Assembly (NCBI GenBank): GCA_025964675.1
Contig: JAOPYI010000284.1
Location: 1 to 33,694 of the forward strand
Source of the DNA: Sphaerisporangium sp.
GTDB lineage: Bacteria; Actinomycetota; Actinomycetes; Streptosporangiales; Streptosporangiaceae
Direction: 5' to 3'
Length of the DNA stretch: 33,694 nt
The notes under the pieces were generated by a model. The model saw nothing but the letters and a program-made list of their open reading frames with translations. It did not search any database and was not told the DNA's origin. A program made the position numbers and the translations under genes. Below, piece by piece: positions 22,580-30,452 of this stretch (position 1 is its first letter; each line of letters starts with the position of its first letter).

Positions 22580-23348
22580 GGTGGCTCCAATGCCAGGAAA
22601 GGACGCGGCGTTCCATCCATCGGAAGATCACGGACAGCCCGAACCCCAGCAGGCCGAGCAGCAGGATCCCGCTCCACATCTCGGGGATGGCGAAGCCGCG
22701 CTGGAACAGCACGATCGTGAATCCGAGCCCGCTGCTGCTGGCGAACATCTCGCTGATCACCATGAGGATGATCCCCACGGACAGGGCCTGCCGGAGCCCC
22801 GCCATGATCTGCGGGCTGGCACCGCGCAGCACCAGGTGGCGCAGCCGCGACCGGCCACGCACGCCGTACATCCGGCAGGTGTCGGAGAGCACCTGGTCCA
22901 GCGCCCTGACGCCTTCGACCGTGTTGAGCAGGATGGGCCAGACGCACCCGGAGACGATGACGAGGATCTTCATCCCGTTGTCGATCCCGGCCAGCAGCAT
23001 GATGAGCGGAACCAGAACGGGCGGCGGGATCGCGCGGAAGAACTCGAGCACGGGCTCGGCCGCCGCGCGCAGCCGTACCGACAGGCCGATCGGCACGCCG
23101 AGGCCCACGCCGAGCACGGTGGCGAGAGCGTACCCGGCGAGCAGCCGTGCGACGCTCGGGAGTGCGTCGTCGATCAGCCGCGGGGAGAACCACGTCTCGG
23201 CGAACGCCTGGACCACGCGCGGCGGGGTGGGCACGTAGAAGCTCTCGGACGTCACGCTGAACGCCCACCAGGCCAGGATCAGCAGGATGGGAAGCCCCAG
23301 GAGGCGGAGCAGCCTGAGGCCGAGTCCCGGCCGTTCCGTCACGGTCAC
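22572..23348 (-). CDS. ABC transporter permease (NitT/TauT type), second of two
   Basis: Membrane subunit of 258 residues with about six TM helices (LLGLPILLILAWWAFSV, YALATVLGVGLGVPIGLSV, VPLIMLLAGIDNGMKILVIV). The EAA coupling loop reads SDTCRMYGVRGRSRLRHLVL. I take the GTG at 23348, which overlaps the upstream permease stop as GTGA. The open frame to 23960 is spurious. Two different permeases make this a heterodimeric importer. Confidence 0.92.
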   Translation of the reverse strand: MTVTERPGLGLRLLRLLGLPILLILAWWAFSVTSESFYVPTPPRVVQAFAETWFSPRLIDDALPSVARLLAGYALATVLGVGLGVPIGLSVRLRAAAEPVLEFFRAIPPPVLVPLIMLLAGIDNGMKILVIVSGCVWPILLNTVEGVRALDQVLSDTCRMYGVRGRSRLRHLVLRGASPQIMAGLRQALSVGIILMVISEMFASSSGLGFTIVLFQRGFAIPEMWSGILLLGLLGFGLSVIFRWMERRVLSWHWSHRA

Positions 23349-24166
23349 GAGGCCACCTCGCCTCGTACCGAGGGATGCCACGCGAGCACGCGGCGCTCCA
23401 GCACGCGTACGGCCAGGTTGACCGCGATGCCGATGAGCCCGGCGAGCACCACCAGCCCGTACATCGTGGCGACGGCGCCGCTGGACTGCGCGACCTGGAT
23501 CTCCAGGCCGAGTCCGGGACTGCCGACGACCAGCTCGGCCGTGATCGCGAGGATGAACGCCACGGAAGCGGCGAGCCTCAGCCCGGTCATGATGTACGGC
23601 AGGGCCGTGGGCCAGACGACGTTCCGTATCCGGGACCACCGCGACAGCCCGTACGAACGGGCCGTGTCGTCGGCCACGGTGTCCACGTCGGCGACGCCGT
23701 ACATGACCTGGATGAGCACCTGCCAGAACGCGGCGTAGACGACCAGCAGCAGCGTGGATCCGAGCGAGGCGCCGAACAGCAGGGTCGCCAGCGGGATCAG
23801 CGCCACCGACGGGATCGGCCGGAGGAACTCGATCGTCGAGTGCGACGCCGCCCGCAGCCCGGGGACCAGGTCGATGACGACACCGGCCAGGACCGCGGCG
23901 ACGAAGGCGATGGCCAGGCCGAGTGCCCAGCCGCCGAGCGTCTCTCCGAGGGCCGTCCACAGCGCGGCCGTACGGAGCTCCGCCGCCAGCGCGCCGAGGA
24001 TCTCCGACGCGGGCGGCAGGAACCGCTCGTCCACGATGCCGAGCCGGGGAACGGCCTCCATCAGCGCCAAGAGGCCCGCCAGCCCCGCCAGGCCGTAAGC
24101 GGCCTTCGCACCCTTGGTCGTCATGGACCCGGCTGTCACCGTTCGGGTTCCCGGCGACCCTGTCAT
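23345..24166 (-). CDS. ABC transporter permease (NitT/TauT type), first of two
   Basis: Membrane subunit of 273 residues. TM helices include AYGLAGLAGLLALMEAV, LGLAIAFVAAVLAGVVIDLV and LIPLATLLFGASLGSTLLLV; the EAA loop reads DDTARSYGLSRWSRIRNVVW. The ATG at 24166 overlaps the stop of the binding-protein gene (ATGA), and the gene's own stop overlaps the next start (GTGA). This unbroken 4-base coupling shows the four transporter genes are translated together. Confidence 0.92.
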   Translation of the reverse strand: MTGSPGTRTVTAGSMTTKGAKAAYGLAGLAGLLALMEAVPRLGIVDERFLPPASEILGALAAELRTAALWTALGETLGGWALGLAIAFVAAVLAGVVIDLVPGLRAASHSTIEFLRPIPSVALIPLATLLFGASLGSTLLLVVYAAFWQVLIQVMYGVADVDTVADDTARSYGLSRWSRIRNVVWPTALPYIMTGLRLAASVAFILAITAELVVGSPGLGLEIQVAQSSGAVATMYGLVVLAGLIGIAVNLAVRVLERRVLAWHPSVRGEVAS

Positions 24167-25107
24167 GGCAACAGCGCTCCGAGGTCGGGCTTCTGCTTCA
24201 GCACGCCGTCGCCGAGGGCGTCGTCCGCGATGGCCTGGACGGACTCGCGGTTGATCTCCGTAGGCCACTTGGGCAGGGTGATCTTGGCGATGATCTGAGG
24301 GTCGATCTTGGTGTAGCTCTTGAGGATCTCGCGGGCCTCGCCGGGGTGATCGTCGGCATACCGCAGCGACTCGTTCATCGCCGCCGTGAAGCGCTTGACC
24401 AGTCCCGGGTCGGTCTTGGTGGTGGTGAAGTACGCCGCCACGGTGAGGTTCGGCGCGGCGTCGGCGTAGTTCCACGCGATCGGCCGGGCACCCTGCGAGA
24501 TCGCCTGGCTGACGAACGGCTCCACCACCCAGATGGCGTCGACACGCCCGGCCTGGAGTGCCGCCGGGGCGTCGGGGAACGGCAGCTCCACGAACGTCAC
24601 CTTCGACGGGTCACCGCCGGCCTTGCGCACCGAGGCGCGGATGGTGGTGTCACCGATGTTCCTCAGCTGGTTGACGGACACCTTCCTGCCCGCGAGGTCC
24701 TTGGCGGTCCTGATCGGGCTGTCCTGCTTCACCAGCACGGCGCTGAAGTCCTTGCCCTGCTCTCCGGTCGAGGAGACGCCGTTGGCGACCACCTTGATCG
24801 GCAGCCCCTGCTCCTTCGCGGTGAGCAGCGAGGTGACGTTGCCGAACGCGAACTGGAACTGGCCGCCGACCGCGCCGGAGACGCTGGCCGCGCCTCCCTG
24901 TACGGGTGTGATCGACAGGTCGATGTTCTGCTTGTCGAAGAACCCTTTGGCCTTGCCGAGGTGGATCGGCGCGGTGTCCACGATCGCGATCACCCCGGCG
25001 GTGACCTTGTCCTTCCCGCCGGACTTCGCCGGGGAACCAGACGAACCACACGCCGCGGCCGGGACCAGGAGGACGGCCGCGAGACAGATACGAGCGGAGC
25101 GACGCAT
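24163..25107 (-). CDS. ABC transporter substrate-binding lipoprotein (NMT1/SsuA-like)
   Basis: Extracytoplasmic solute receptor of 314 residues. The lipoprotein signal is MRRSARICLAAVLLVPAAAC with Cys20 as the lipidated residue. The two-lobed NMT1/SsuA fold shows TAGVIAIVDTAPIHLGKAKG, FDKQNIDLSITPVQGGAAS, AGRKVSVNQL and GRVDAIWVVEPFVSQAI. GGAG lies 5 nt before the ATG at 25107, so the longer frame to 25212 is not used. It is the first gene of the leftward operon and has a PcaR-type operator 35 bases upstream of its start. The ligand is probably a small organic or aromatic acid, by context only. Confidence 0.92.
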   Translation of the reverse strand: MRRSARICLAAVLLVPAAACGSSGSPAKSGGKDKVTAGVIAIVDTAPIHLGKAKGFFDKQNIDLSITPVQGGAASVSGAVGGQFQFAFGNVTSLLTAKEQGLPIKVVANGVSSTGEQGKDFSAVLVKQDSPIRTAKDLAGRKVSVNQLRNIGDTTIRASVRKAGGDPSKVTFVELPFPDAPAALQAGRVDAIWVVEPFVSQAISQGARPIAWNYADAAPNLTVAAYFTTTKTDPGLVKRFTAAMNESLRYADDHPGEAREILKSYTKIDPQIIAKITLPKWPTEINRESVQAIADDALGDGVLKQKPDLGALLP

Positions 25108-25141
25108 GAACACTCCAAGGGGGGTTAACTGAGCGCCATAG

Positions 25142-25158
25142 TGTTCGACATGCGCACG
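25142..25158. promoter_or_regulatory. IclR (PcaR/PcaU-type) operator in front of the transporter operon
   Basis: TGTTCG-ACATG-CGCACG has the spacing and half-sites of the established PcaU/PobR-type operator TGTTCG-ATAAT-CGCACA (11 of 12 arm bases equal). It lies 35 bases before the lipoprotein ATG. Next to it, CACGTTC/GAACGTG (25155-25161, 25171-25177) forms a further dyad that may extend the site. Confidence 0.65.
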
Positions 25159-25289
25159 TTCGTTCCGAAAGAACGTGTAGTGCAAGGTACGCCCGTGACC
25201 AGATCGCGTCAACGGCCTTGCCGCCTTGGCGTCATTCCCCGGCTTGACCGGGTCGCGCTCTGGTAAGTAGCGTCACGTGCGAGAACTTC

Positions 25290-25306
25290 TGTTCGTAGGG
25301 CGAACA
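25290..25306. promoter_or_regulatory. IclR (PcaR/PcaU-type) operator in front of the CoA-transferase genes
   Basis: TGTTCG-TAGGG-CGAACA is a perfect 6-bp-arm dyad with 5-base spacer, the same format as PcaU/PobR-type operators. It ends 15 bases before the GTG at 25322 and would overlap the transcription start. A TTGACC (25244-25249) 18 bases before TAGCGT is a possible promoter just upstream. Confidence 0.7.
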
Positions 25307-25321
25307 CTCTGGGAGGTGAGC

Positions 25322-26131
25322 GTGGCCGAGGTGGTTCCGCTCTCACACGCCGTCGAGCGGCTCGTGCACGACGGGGACAGCGTGGCGCTGGAAGGGTTCA
25401 CCCACCTGATCCCGTTCGCGGCGGCTCACGAGATCATCCGTCAAGGCCGCAGGGACCTGACCCTCATCAGGATGACGCCTGACCTCGTCTACGACCAGAT
25501 GATCGGCATGGGCTGCGCCAGGAAGCTCGTCTTCTCCTGGGGCGGCAATCCCGGGGTCGGCTCGCTACACCGCTTTCGCGAAGCCGTACAGAACCACTCG
25601 CTGGAGATCGAGGAGCACAGCCACGCGGGCATGGCCAACGCCTACGTCGCGGGCGCGTCGGGGCTGCCCTTCGCGGTGCTGCGCGGATACCTGGGCACCG
25701 ACCTGCCGGGCGTGACCGCCACGATCAAGCCGATCACCTGCCCGTTCACCGGCGAAGAGCTCACCGCCGTGCCCGCCATCAACCCGGACGTCGGAGTCAT
25801 CCATGCCCAGCGGGCCGACCGGCGGGGCAACGTCCAGCTCTGGGGCATCACCGGGGTCCAGAAGGAGGTCGTGCTCGCGGCCCGCGACTCGCTGGTCACC
25901 GTGGAGGAGGTCGTCGACTCCCTCGACCCGGTGCCCGGCGCGATCGTGCTTCCTTCGTGGGCCGTCGGGTACGTGTCCGTGGCCCCCGGCGGATCGCATC
26001 CCTCCTACACGCAGGACTACTCGGCCCGCGACAACGAGTTCTACTCCGCGTGGGACGACGTCAGCCGCGACCGCGAGACGTTCCTGTCCTGGATGCAGCA
26101 TCACGTGATGTCCGCTGGGAGGCCCGCATGA
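25322..26131 (+). CDS. CoA-transferase alpha subunit (3-oxoadipate/glutaconate type)
   Basis: Subunit A of 269 residues of a two-subunit CoA transferase that moves CoA from succinyl-CoA (or another donor) to an organic acid. Family landmarks: DGDSVALEGFTHLIPFAAAH, VFSWGGNPGVGSLHRF, AINPDVGVIHAQRADRRGNV and APGGSHPSYTQDY. It resembles CatI-type 3-oxoadipate and glutaconate CoA-transferase subunits more than PcaI. GTG 25322 is preceded by GGGAGG at 5 nt. An in-frame GTG at 25277 would place the operator inside the gene. It is coupled to the beta subunit by ATGA. Confidence 0.88.
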   Translation: MAEVVPLSHAVERLVHDGDSVALEGFTHLIPFAAAHEIIRQGRRDLTLIRMTPDLVYDQMIGMGCARKLVFSWGGNPGVGSLHRFREAVQNHSLEIEEHSHAGMANAYVAGASGLPFAVLRGYLGTDLPGVTATIKPITCPFTGEELTAVPAINPDVGVIHAQRADRRGNVQLWGITGVQKEVVLAARDSLVTVEEVVDSLDPVPGAIVLPSWAVGYVSVAPGGSHPSYTQDYSARDNEFYSAWDDVSRDRETFLSWMQHHVMSAGRPA

Positions 26132-26865
26132 GCTGGACGGCTGACGAGATGATGACGATCGCGGCCGCGCGCCGGCTGCGTGACGGCCAGTCGTGCTTCG
26201 TCGGCATCGGGCTGCCGAGCACGGCCGCCAACCTGGCCCGCAGAACTCATGCCCCCGAGCTGACCCTGATCTACGAGTCAGGCACCATCGGCGCCAAGCC
26301 CGGCCACCTGCCGCTGTCCATCGGCGACGGTATCCTCGCCGAGACCGCCGACACCGTCGTCAGCGTCCCCGAGGTGTTCAACTACTGGCTCCAGCCGGGC
26401 CGCATCGACGTGGGCTTCCTCGGAGCCGCGCAGATCGACCGGTACGCCAACATCAACACCACCGTGATCGGTGACTACGACGACCCGAAGGTCCGCCTGC
26501 CCGGCGCGGGCGGCGCCCCGGAGATCGCTGCCTCCTGCGGCGAGGTGATCGTCATCGTGCGGCAGAGCCGGCGGGCGTTCGTCGACCGCGTCGACTTCAT
26601 CACCTCATTCGGCTTCGGGTCGGGAGCGGGCGAGCGCGAGAGGCTCGGCCTGCGCGGACGAGGCCCCCGTACCGTCATCACCGACCTCGGCATCCTGGAG
26701 CCCGACCCGGCGACCGAGGAGCTACGGCTCACGCACCTGCATCCCGGGGTCGACCTCGACACGGTCCGCGACGCCACGGGCTGGCCGATAGTCTCCGCCC
26801 CCAACCTGGAGACCACCCACCCGCCGACGGAGGAGGAACTGAGCGTCCTGCGAGCACTGACATAA
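26128..26865 (+). CDS. CoA-transferase beta subunit (3-oxoadipate CatJ-like)
   Basis: Subunit B of 245 residues. It holds the catalytic glutamate in LIYESGTIGAKPGHLPLSIG and the strongly conserved run VVSVPEVFNYWLQPGRIDVG followed by GAAQIDRYANINTTVIGDY and LPGAGGAPEIAA. C-terminal TDLGILEPDP and LHPGVDLDTVRDATGWP are as in CatJ-type enzymes. Start codon and previous stop share ATGA, so equal amounts of both subunits are made. No thiolase gene follows, so the pathway must be finished by genes elsewhere. Confidence 0.9.
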   Translation: MSWTADEMMTIAAARRLRDGQSCFVGIGLPSTAANLARRTHAPELTLIYESGTIGAKPGHLPLSIGDGILAETADTVVSVPEVFNYWLQPGRIDVGFLGAAQIDRYANINTTVIGDYDDPKVRLPGAGGAPEIAASCGEVIVIVRQSRRAFVDRVDFITSFGFGSGAGERERLGLRGRGPRTVITDLGILEPDPATEELRLTHLHPGVDLDTVRDATGWPIVSAPNLETTHPPTEEELSVLRALT

Positions 26866-26916
26866 GGGGCTAGAGCGGTCTGCTGGTATAACGGTCACCG
26901 CGAAGGGGGGTCCACC

Positions 26917-27708
26917 ATGGCGGAGGAGTACGTCCAGTCGCTGGCCCGGGGGCTGGCGGTCATCCGGGCCTTCGACGCCACGACACCGGAGCTCACGCTG
27001 AGCGAGGTGGCCCGCGCCACCGGGCTCACCCGGGCCGCCGCCCGAAGGTTCCTGCTCACCCTCGTCGAGCTGGGGTACGTCCGCACCGACGGGCGTCTGT
27101 TCACGCTGTCGCCACGGGTGCTGGAGCTGGGCTACGCCTATCTGTCGAGCCTGTCCCTGCCCGAGGTCGCCCTCCCCCACCTGGAGCGCCTGGTCGCCGA
27201 GGCCCACGAGTCCGCCTCGGTGTCCGTGCTGGACGTCTCGGACATCGTGTACGTCGCCCGGGTGCCCACCACCCGCATCATGCGCGTGACGATCAGCATC
27301 GGCACGCGCTTCCCGGCCCACTGCACCTCGATGGGCCGGGTGCTCCTCGCCTGGCTGCCACCCGCCGCGCTGGAGGAGTACCTCACCAAGACCGGCCTGG
27401 AGAGGCGCACCGCCCGCACGATCACCTCGCGGGACGCGCTCACCGCCGAGCTGGAGCGCGTGAGAGCCCAGGGCTGGGCCCTGGTCGACCAGGAGCTGGA
27501 GGAGGGCCTGCGGTCGATCGCCGCGCCCATCCGCGACCGGAGCGGCCAGGTCGTCGCTGCCGTCAACATCTCCTCCCACGCCAGCCGCACCACCGTCGAG
27601 TCCGCCCGCCGCGACCTGCTGCCCCCGCTGCTCGCCACGGCCGCCCGTATCGAGGCCGACCTCCACACCTCCGGCGGCGGCCACCGCACAGCCCTCCCCG
27701 CCACCTGA
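26917..27708 (+). CDS. IclR family regulator, PcaR/PcaU/PobR branch
   Basis: Regulator of 263 residues. The N-terminal winged helix is YVQSLARGLAVIRAFDA, then LTLSEVARATGLTRAAARRF and LGYVRTDGRLFTLSPRVLEL, near-diagnostic for the beta-ketoadipate-pathway branch. The effector domain contains VYVARVPTTRIMRVTISIGT and PAHCTSMGRVLLAWLP, and ends with AAVNISSHASR. AAGGGGGG precedes the ATG. In known members the effector is 3-oxoadipate, protocatechuate or 4-hydroxybenzoate. Placement 51 bases after the CoA-transferase genes, together with the two operators, makes it the probable local regulator. Confidence 0.93.
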   Translation: MAEEYVQSLARGLAVIRAFDATTPELTLSEVARATGLTRAAARRFLLTLVELGYVRTDGRLFTLSPRVLELGYAYLSSLSLPEVALPHLERLVAEAHESASVSVLDVSDIVYVARVPTTRIMRVTISIGTRFPAHCTSMGRVLLAWLPPAALEEYLTKTGLERRTARTITSRDALTAELERVRAQGWALVDQELEEGLRSIAAPIRDRSGQVVAAVNISSHASRTTVESARRDLLPPLLATAARIEADLHTSGGGHRTALPAT

Positions 27709-27721
27709 GCGTCCCCGCCCC

Positions 27722-28018
27722 TTGCGTCTCACCACCGACACCCCAGTGACAGCGACCCTGCGAGCCCTCTCCGCCCACGATCTCGGAACCATGTCGTCGT
27801 CGGAGATCGCGATCGTCGGTTTCGACGACTTCGAGCTGGCCGACCTTCTCACGCCCTCTGTCACCGTGATCGCCCAGGATCCCGTAGGGCTGGGCCGTAT
27901 GGCCGCCGAGCTGCTCTTCCGCCGCCTGGCCGGGGACAACGGCCTCGCCGAACGCATCCGGCTCCCGACCCACCTCATCCCCCGCGGCTCCGGCAAGCTT
28001 CCACCAAGGCGGAACTGA
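27722..28018 (+). pseudogene. LacI-family regulator fragment, C-terminal end only
   Basis: About 98 codons match only the last third of a LacI-type regulator: LRALSAHDLG, EIAIVGFDDFELADLLTPSV, then TVIAQDPVGLGRMAAELLFR and LIPRGSG at the normal end. The DNA-binding domain and most of the sensor are missing, and no related sequence lies upstream, where the IclR gene ends. It is a 5'-truncated remnant, probably not functional as a regulator. It marks an old deletion or rearrangement at about 27710-27740. Confidence 0.75.
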
Positions 28019-28045
28019 GCGCTGCGGCGTCACTCGAGCCCGCCG

Positions 28046-28240
28046 TCACTCCCCTGCCTTCTTCACCTGTCCCAGAAAAACACGCCATTCATCGGCCGCG
28101 ACCACCACTGCGGGACGCCCCGGGTCCTTACTGTCCCTCACCCCCACCACCCCAGGCAGATTCGTCGCCACTTCCACGCACGATCCGCCGTCCGAACCCG
28201 ATTTGGACGACTTTCGCCAGATCGCTGCGCTCAGGTCCAC
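28046..28240 (-). CDS. DUF397 small protein
   Basis: Protein of 64 residues with the DUF397 signature: IWRKSSKSGSDGGSCVEVA, GVRDSKDPGRPAVVV and EWRVFL. In actinomycetes these proteins are almost always encoded beside an XRE/DUF5753 regulator and are proposed to modulate it. It overlaps the end of the XRE gene by 10 bases, so the two are co-translated. Confidence 0.95.
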   Translation of the reverse strand: MDLSAAIWRKSSKSGSDGGSCVEVATNLPGVVGVRDSKDPGRPAVVVAADEWRVFLGQVKKAGE

Positions 28241-29058
28241 GTGGTCAGCTCCTTCTCGATGATCTTCAGACTCATGTGCTGGGGCAATGCCTCAGCGCGC
28301 AGGGCGTCGTAACGGTCGCTGATCGCTTTCACGGTCTCTGGCGCGTCGGTCACTGTTCCTTTTATGGAAGACTCCGCCCAAACCGTTGTCCAGTGACCGC
28401 AAAGCTCCGTTATTACGAATGCGCTCATCAACCCGCAGGTCGACTGCGCGGCGAAGGGCAGGATCTGGATCGTCACCTTCGGATGCTCCGCGACTTCCAG
28501 TAGGTACTTCAGCTGCCCCCGCATGACGTCGGCCCCACCTATGGGGCGGTGCAGCACTCCTTCGTCGATGATGGCCCAAAGGGTCGGAGGATCGGCTTTA
28601 GACAGGATGGACTTGCGCTGGAGCCGTGTGGCGAGACGCTGCTCCAGCAATTCGGGTGTGATCCCGGGTTCTCCCGCCAGAACGTGCCGCGCGTAGGACT
28701 CCGTCTGCATCAGGCCGAAGACGAGGAGCGGATCCCACGTTCGCAGCGCAGTCGCCTCCTGCTCGGCTTCCAGACCATGCCGAAACCATGGAGCTGCGGC
28801 GTCCTTCCACCGGTCGGCCATCAGCCATAGCTCAGTGAGAACACCCTCAAGGGCGAAGATCTCGTCGCATCGCTGGGCGAAGATCTTCTCAGGCTTGCGA
28901 TCCGCGCGTTCGACCATTCCCACCATGCTGGTCGAGAACAGAAGCCTCTTGGCCAGCTGTTTCTGCGTGAGCTTTGCCGCCAGGCGGTGGCTTCGCACCT
29001 CGAAGCCGAAACGGGCCAACGGCGAACCTTCTGGGTTCAGCTCCACTGGCTGAGGCAC
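28231..29058 (-). CDS. XRE family regulator with DUF5753 domain (WhiJ-like)
   Basis: Helix-turn-helix regulator of 275 residues. The XRE domain is at about 17-70 (VRSHRLAAKLTQKQLAKRLL, then STSMVGMVERADRKPEK) and the DUF5753 sensor domain at about 90-270 (LLVFGLMQTESYARHVLAGE, LWAIIDEGVLHRPIG, HPKVTIQILPF). GAGGAGGG precedes the GTG at 29058. With DUF397 and the divergent ATP-binding protein it forms the trio known from the whiJ/abaA-type loci of Streptomyces, which influence development and secondary metabolism. Confidence 0.93.
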   Translation of the reverse strand: MPQPVELNPEGSPLARFGFEVRSHRLAAKLTQKQLAKRLLFSTSMVGMVERADRKPEKIFAQRCDEIFALEGVLTELWLMADRWKDAAAPWFRHGLEAEQEATALRTWDPLLVFGLMQTESYARHVLAGEPGITPELLEQRLATRLQRKSILSKADPPTLWAIIDEGVLHRPIGGADVMRGQLKYLLEVAEHPKVTIQILPFAAQSTCGLMSAFVITELCGHWTTVWAESSIKGTVTDAPETVKAISDRYDALRAEALPQHMSLKIIEKELTTWT

Positions 29059-29123
29059 GGGCCCTCCTCAAATGCGATTTCCGTATGGCGTGCTACCGCC
29101 GATGCACTCAAGCGTGTGTTCAT

Positions 29124-29145
29124 TGTGCAACGAATTGACTGCACA
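29124..29145. promoter_or_regulatory. Dyad in the divergent promoter of the XRE/ATPase trio
   Basis: TGTGCA (29124-29129) and TGCACA (29140-29145) form a 6-bp dyad with 10-base spacer in an unusually AT-rich gap. It lies between the XRE regulator and the ATP-binding protein, where an XRE operator would be expected. This is a pattern match only. Confidence 0.35.
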
Positions 29146-29254
29146 GAGTAACGAAACAGAGCCAATCTTGAGGACGAAATCAGCGAATGACATGCGAGTC
29201 CTACAGCTCGTACAGGACACGGCGTGTCACCACGACGTCAGGAACGAGGCTCGA

Positions 29255-29641
29255 ATGGCGACGGACAATCTGTTGGGGTCCCTGGAACTGGTCGGTACGG
29301 TTGCCTCTGTGCGCATGGCACGAGCCTTCGTACGGTGGACGCTCGGCATGGGACACCCCGCCCTGGAAGACGTGACGCTCCTGGTCTCGGAGCTGACGAC
29401 CAACGCCGTGCTTCACTCGGATTCAAGAGACGGCGGGCCGGTGAGCATCACGCTGCTGGAATGCGATCACGCCATCCGGGTGATCGTAAGGGACAGCGGT
29501 TCCGACTCCCGGCCCCGCGTCTCCGACGACCTCTGCGGCGAAGGCGGCCGAGGCCTGTTCCTGGTCGAGGAGATATCCCAATGCTGGGGAGTCGACGAAG
29601 ACGCGGCCGGCCGGGCCGTCTGGTGCGAAGTCAAGGTCTGA
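29255..29641 (+). CDS. Anti-sigma-factor-like ATP-binding protein (RsbW-type HATPase)
   Basis: GHKL-fold ATPase of 128 residues. The N-box is VSELTTNAVLHS (Glu46, Asn50), the G1 box VRDSGSD and the G2 box GGRGLFLVEEIS. Such stand-alone HATPase_c_2 proteins act as anti-sigma or serine kinases of anti-anti-sigma factors; no sigma partner is adjacent. ATG 29255 with GAGG about 6-7 nt before is preferred. The frame is open to 29072, but the extra residues run through the promoter gap. It is divergent from the XRE/DUF397 genes. Confidence 0.88.
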   Translation: MATDNLLGSLELVGTVASVRMARAFVRWTLGMGHPALEDVTLLVSELTTNAVLHSDSRDGGPVSITLLECDHAIRVIVRDSGSDSRPRVSDDLCGEGGRGLFLVEEISQCWGVDEDAAGRAVWCEVKV

Positions 29642-29654
29642 TCAGCCACGACTG

Positions 29655-29924
29655 ATGGGCTCGCGAGTGGAAGCCGTCATCATGCCCCGGATCCTGCGCC
29701 GGTCGTTGCGCCGGACCCTGCGACGCGAGCGGATCTTCGGCGGCAACGTGGAAACCTGGTCCGACTGGTTCAGCGGCGATCACCCGGCAAGGTGGGCGTG
29801 GTCCCAGCACGCCGTCCGGCGCGCGGAGATCGGACAGCGCGTCCGCGATCCCCGGTTCCAGCCCCTCCACGTCATACGCTTCGCATCGCCCAGCGGGGCC
29901 GCCGAGTGGCTGCGAGCCACGTGA
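29655..29924 (+). pseudogene. Remnant of a P-loop adenylate-kinase-like protein, C-terminal half
   Basis: Ninety codons resemble only the second half of small adenylate-kinase-like (FlaR/topology-modulation type) P-loop proteins: MPRILRRSLRRTLRRERIFG, GNVETWSDWFSGDHPARWAW and VIRFASPSGAAEWL. The N-terminal Walker A and lid start are absent. The open frame starts 13 bases after the anti-sigma-like gene, so it could be expressed. Without the nucleotide loop, kinase activity is not expected. The match is from memory of the family and should be treated as moderate. Confidence 0.6.
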
Positions 29925-29973
29925 GCCGGTCGCCCTCGACGCCAGGCTCCGGCAGGGGCGGCGGGTCACCGGG

Positions 29974-30432
29974 TCAGTCCTCGCCCGAGGCCTCTCGCTC
30001 ATAGGCCAGGAGGGTCTCGACGAACATCTGGCGCTGTGCGTGGGTCAGTGGCTGGAGGGCCTTACGCCAGGCGCCTGCTCCTCTGGCAAGCCACGCGTCG
30101 ACCGCCGTACGGCTGGCCTCGGCGATGCTCACAATGGTGCGGCGGCGGTCGGCGTCGTCCTCGCGCCGCTCCACGACACCCTTGCGGCTCAGCTCGCCCA
30201 CCATCAGGCTCACCGTCGCCGGTACGACCTCCAGCCGGGCGGCGAGCTCGTTGACGGTCAGCGGGCCGTCGAACAGCAAATAGGCGAGCAGTGACAGGTG
30301 TCGCGGTGCGAGGTCGAGCGACCGGAGCTGCTCCGGGATGGGGATGCGCTTAGCCCGCCCGACCAGACGCGGCATGAGCAACAGCAGTGTCCGGATCCCC
30401 TCGTCAACGGTCAAGCCCTCGTCGGTTGACAT
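29974..30432 (-). CDS. MarR family transcriptional regulator
   Basis: Winged-helix regulator of 152 residues. DNA-binding part: LSLLAYLLFDGPLTVNELAA, RLEVVPATVSLMVGELSRKG, wing VERREDDADRRRTIVSI. Divergent from the Ddn-hemerythrin gene with only 63 bases between the start codons, and a clear dyad lies in that gap, so both genes are probably repressed by it. The frame begins at an ATG with no strong ribosome site. Confidence 0.9.
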   Translation of the reverse strand: MSTDEGLTVDEGIRTLLLLMPRLVGRAKRIPIPEQLRSLDLAPRHLSLLAYLLFDGPLTVNELAARLEVVPATVSLMVGELSRKGVVERREDDADRRRTIVSIAEASRTAVDAWLARGAGAWRKALQPLTHAQRQMFVETLLAYEREASGED

Positions 30433-30452
30433 ACCTTGATCTCCAAATTATC

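Noticed and set aside
23375-25128. Long plus-strand frames opposite the ABC transporter genes.
   Set aside because: They are antisense shadows. The minus strand encodes intact, mutually coupled transporter subunits with all family motifs.
25277-25321. Upstream GTG at 25277 as start of the CoA-transferase alpha subunit.
   Set aside because: It would put the IclR operator inside the coding region. The GTG at 25322 has GGGAGG at proper spacing and gives the family's usual N-terminus.
25322-26865. IpdAB-type steroid-ring hydrolase instead of a CoA transferase.
   Set aside because: The beta subunit motif YESGTIGAKP and the PcaR-type regulator fit the CatIJ/3-oxoadipate branch better, and no other steroid-degradation gene is near. 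It cannot be fully excluded without a tree.
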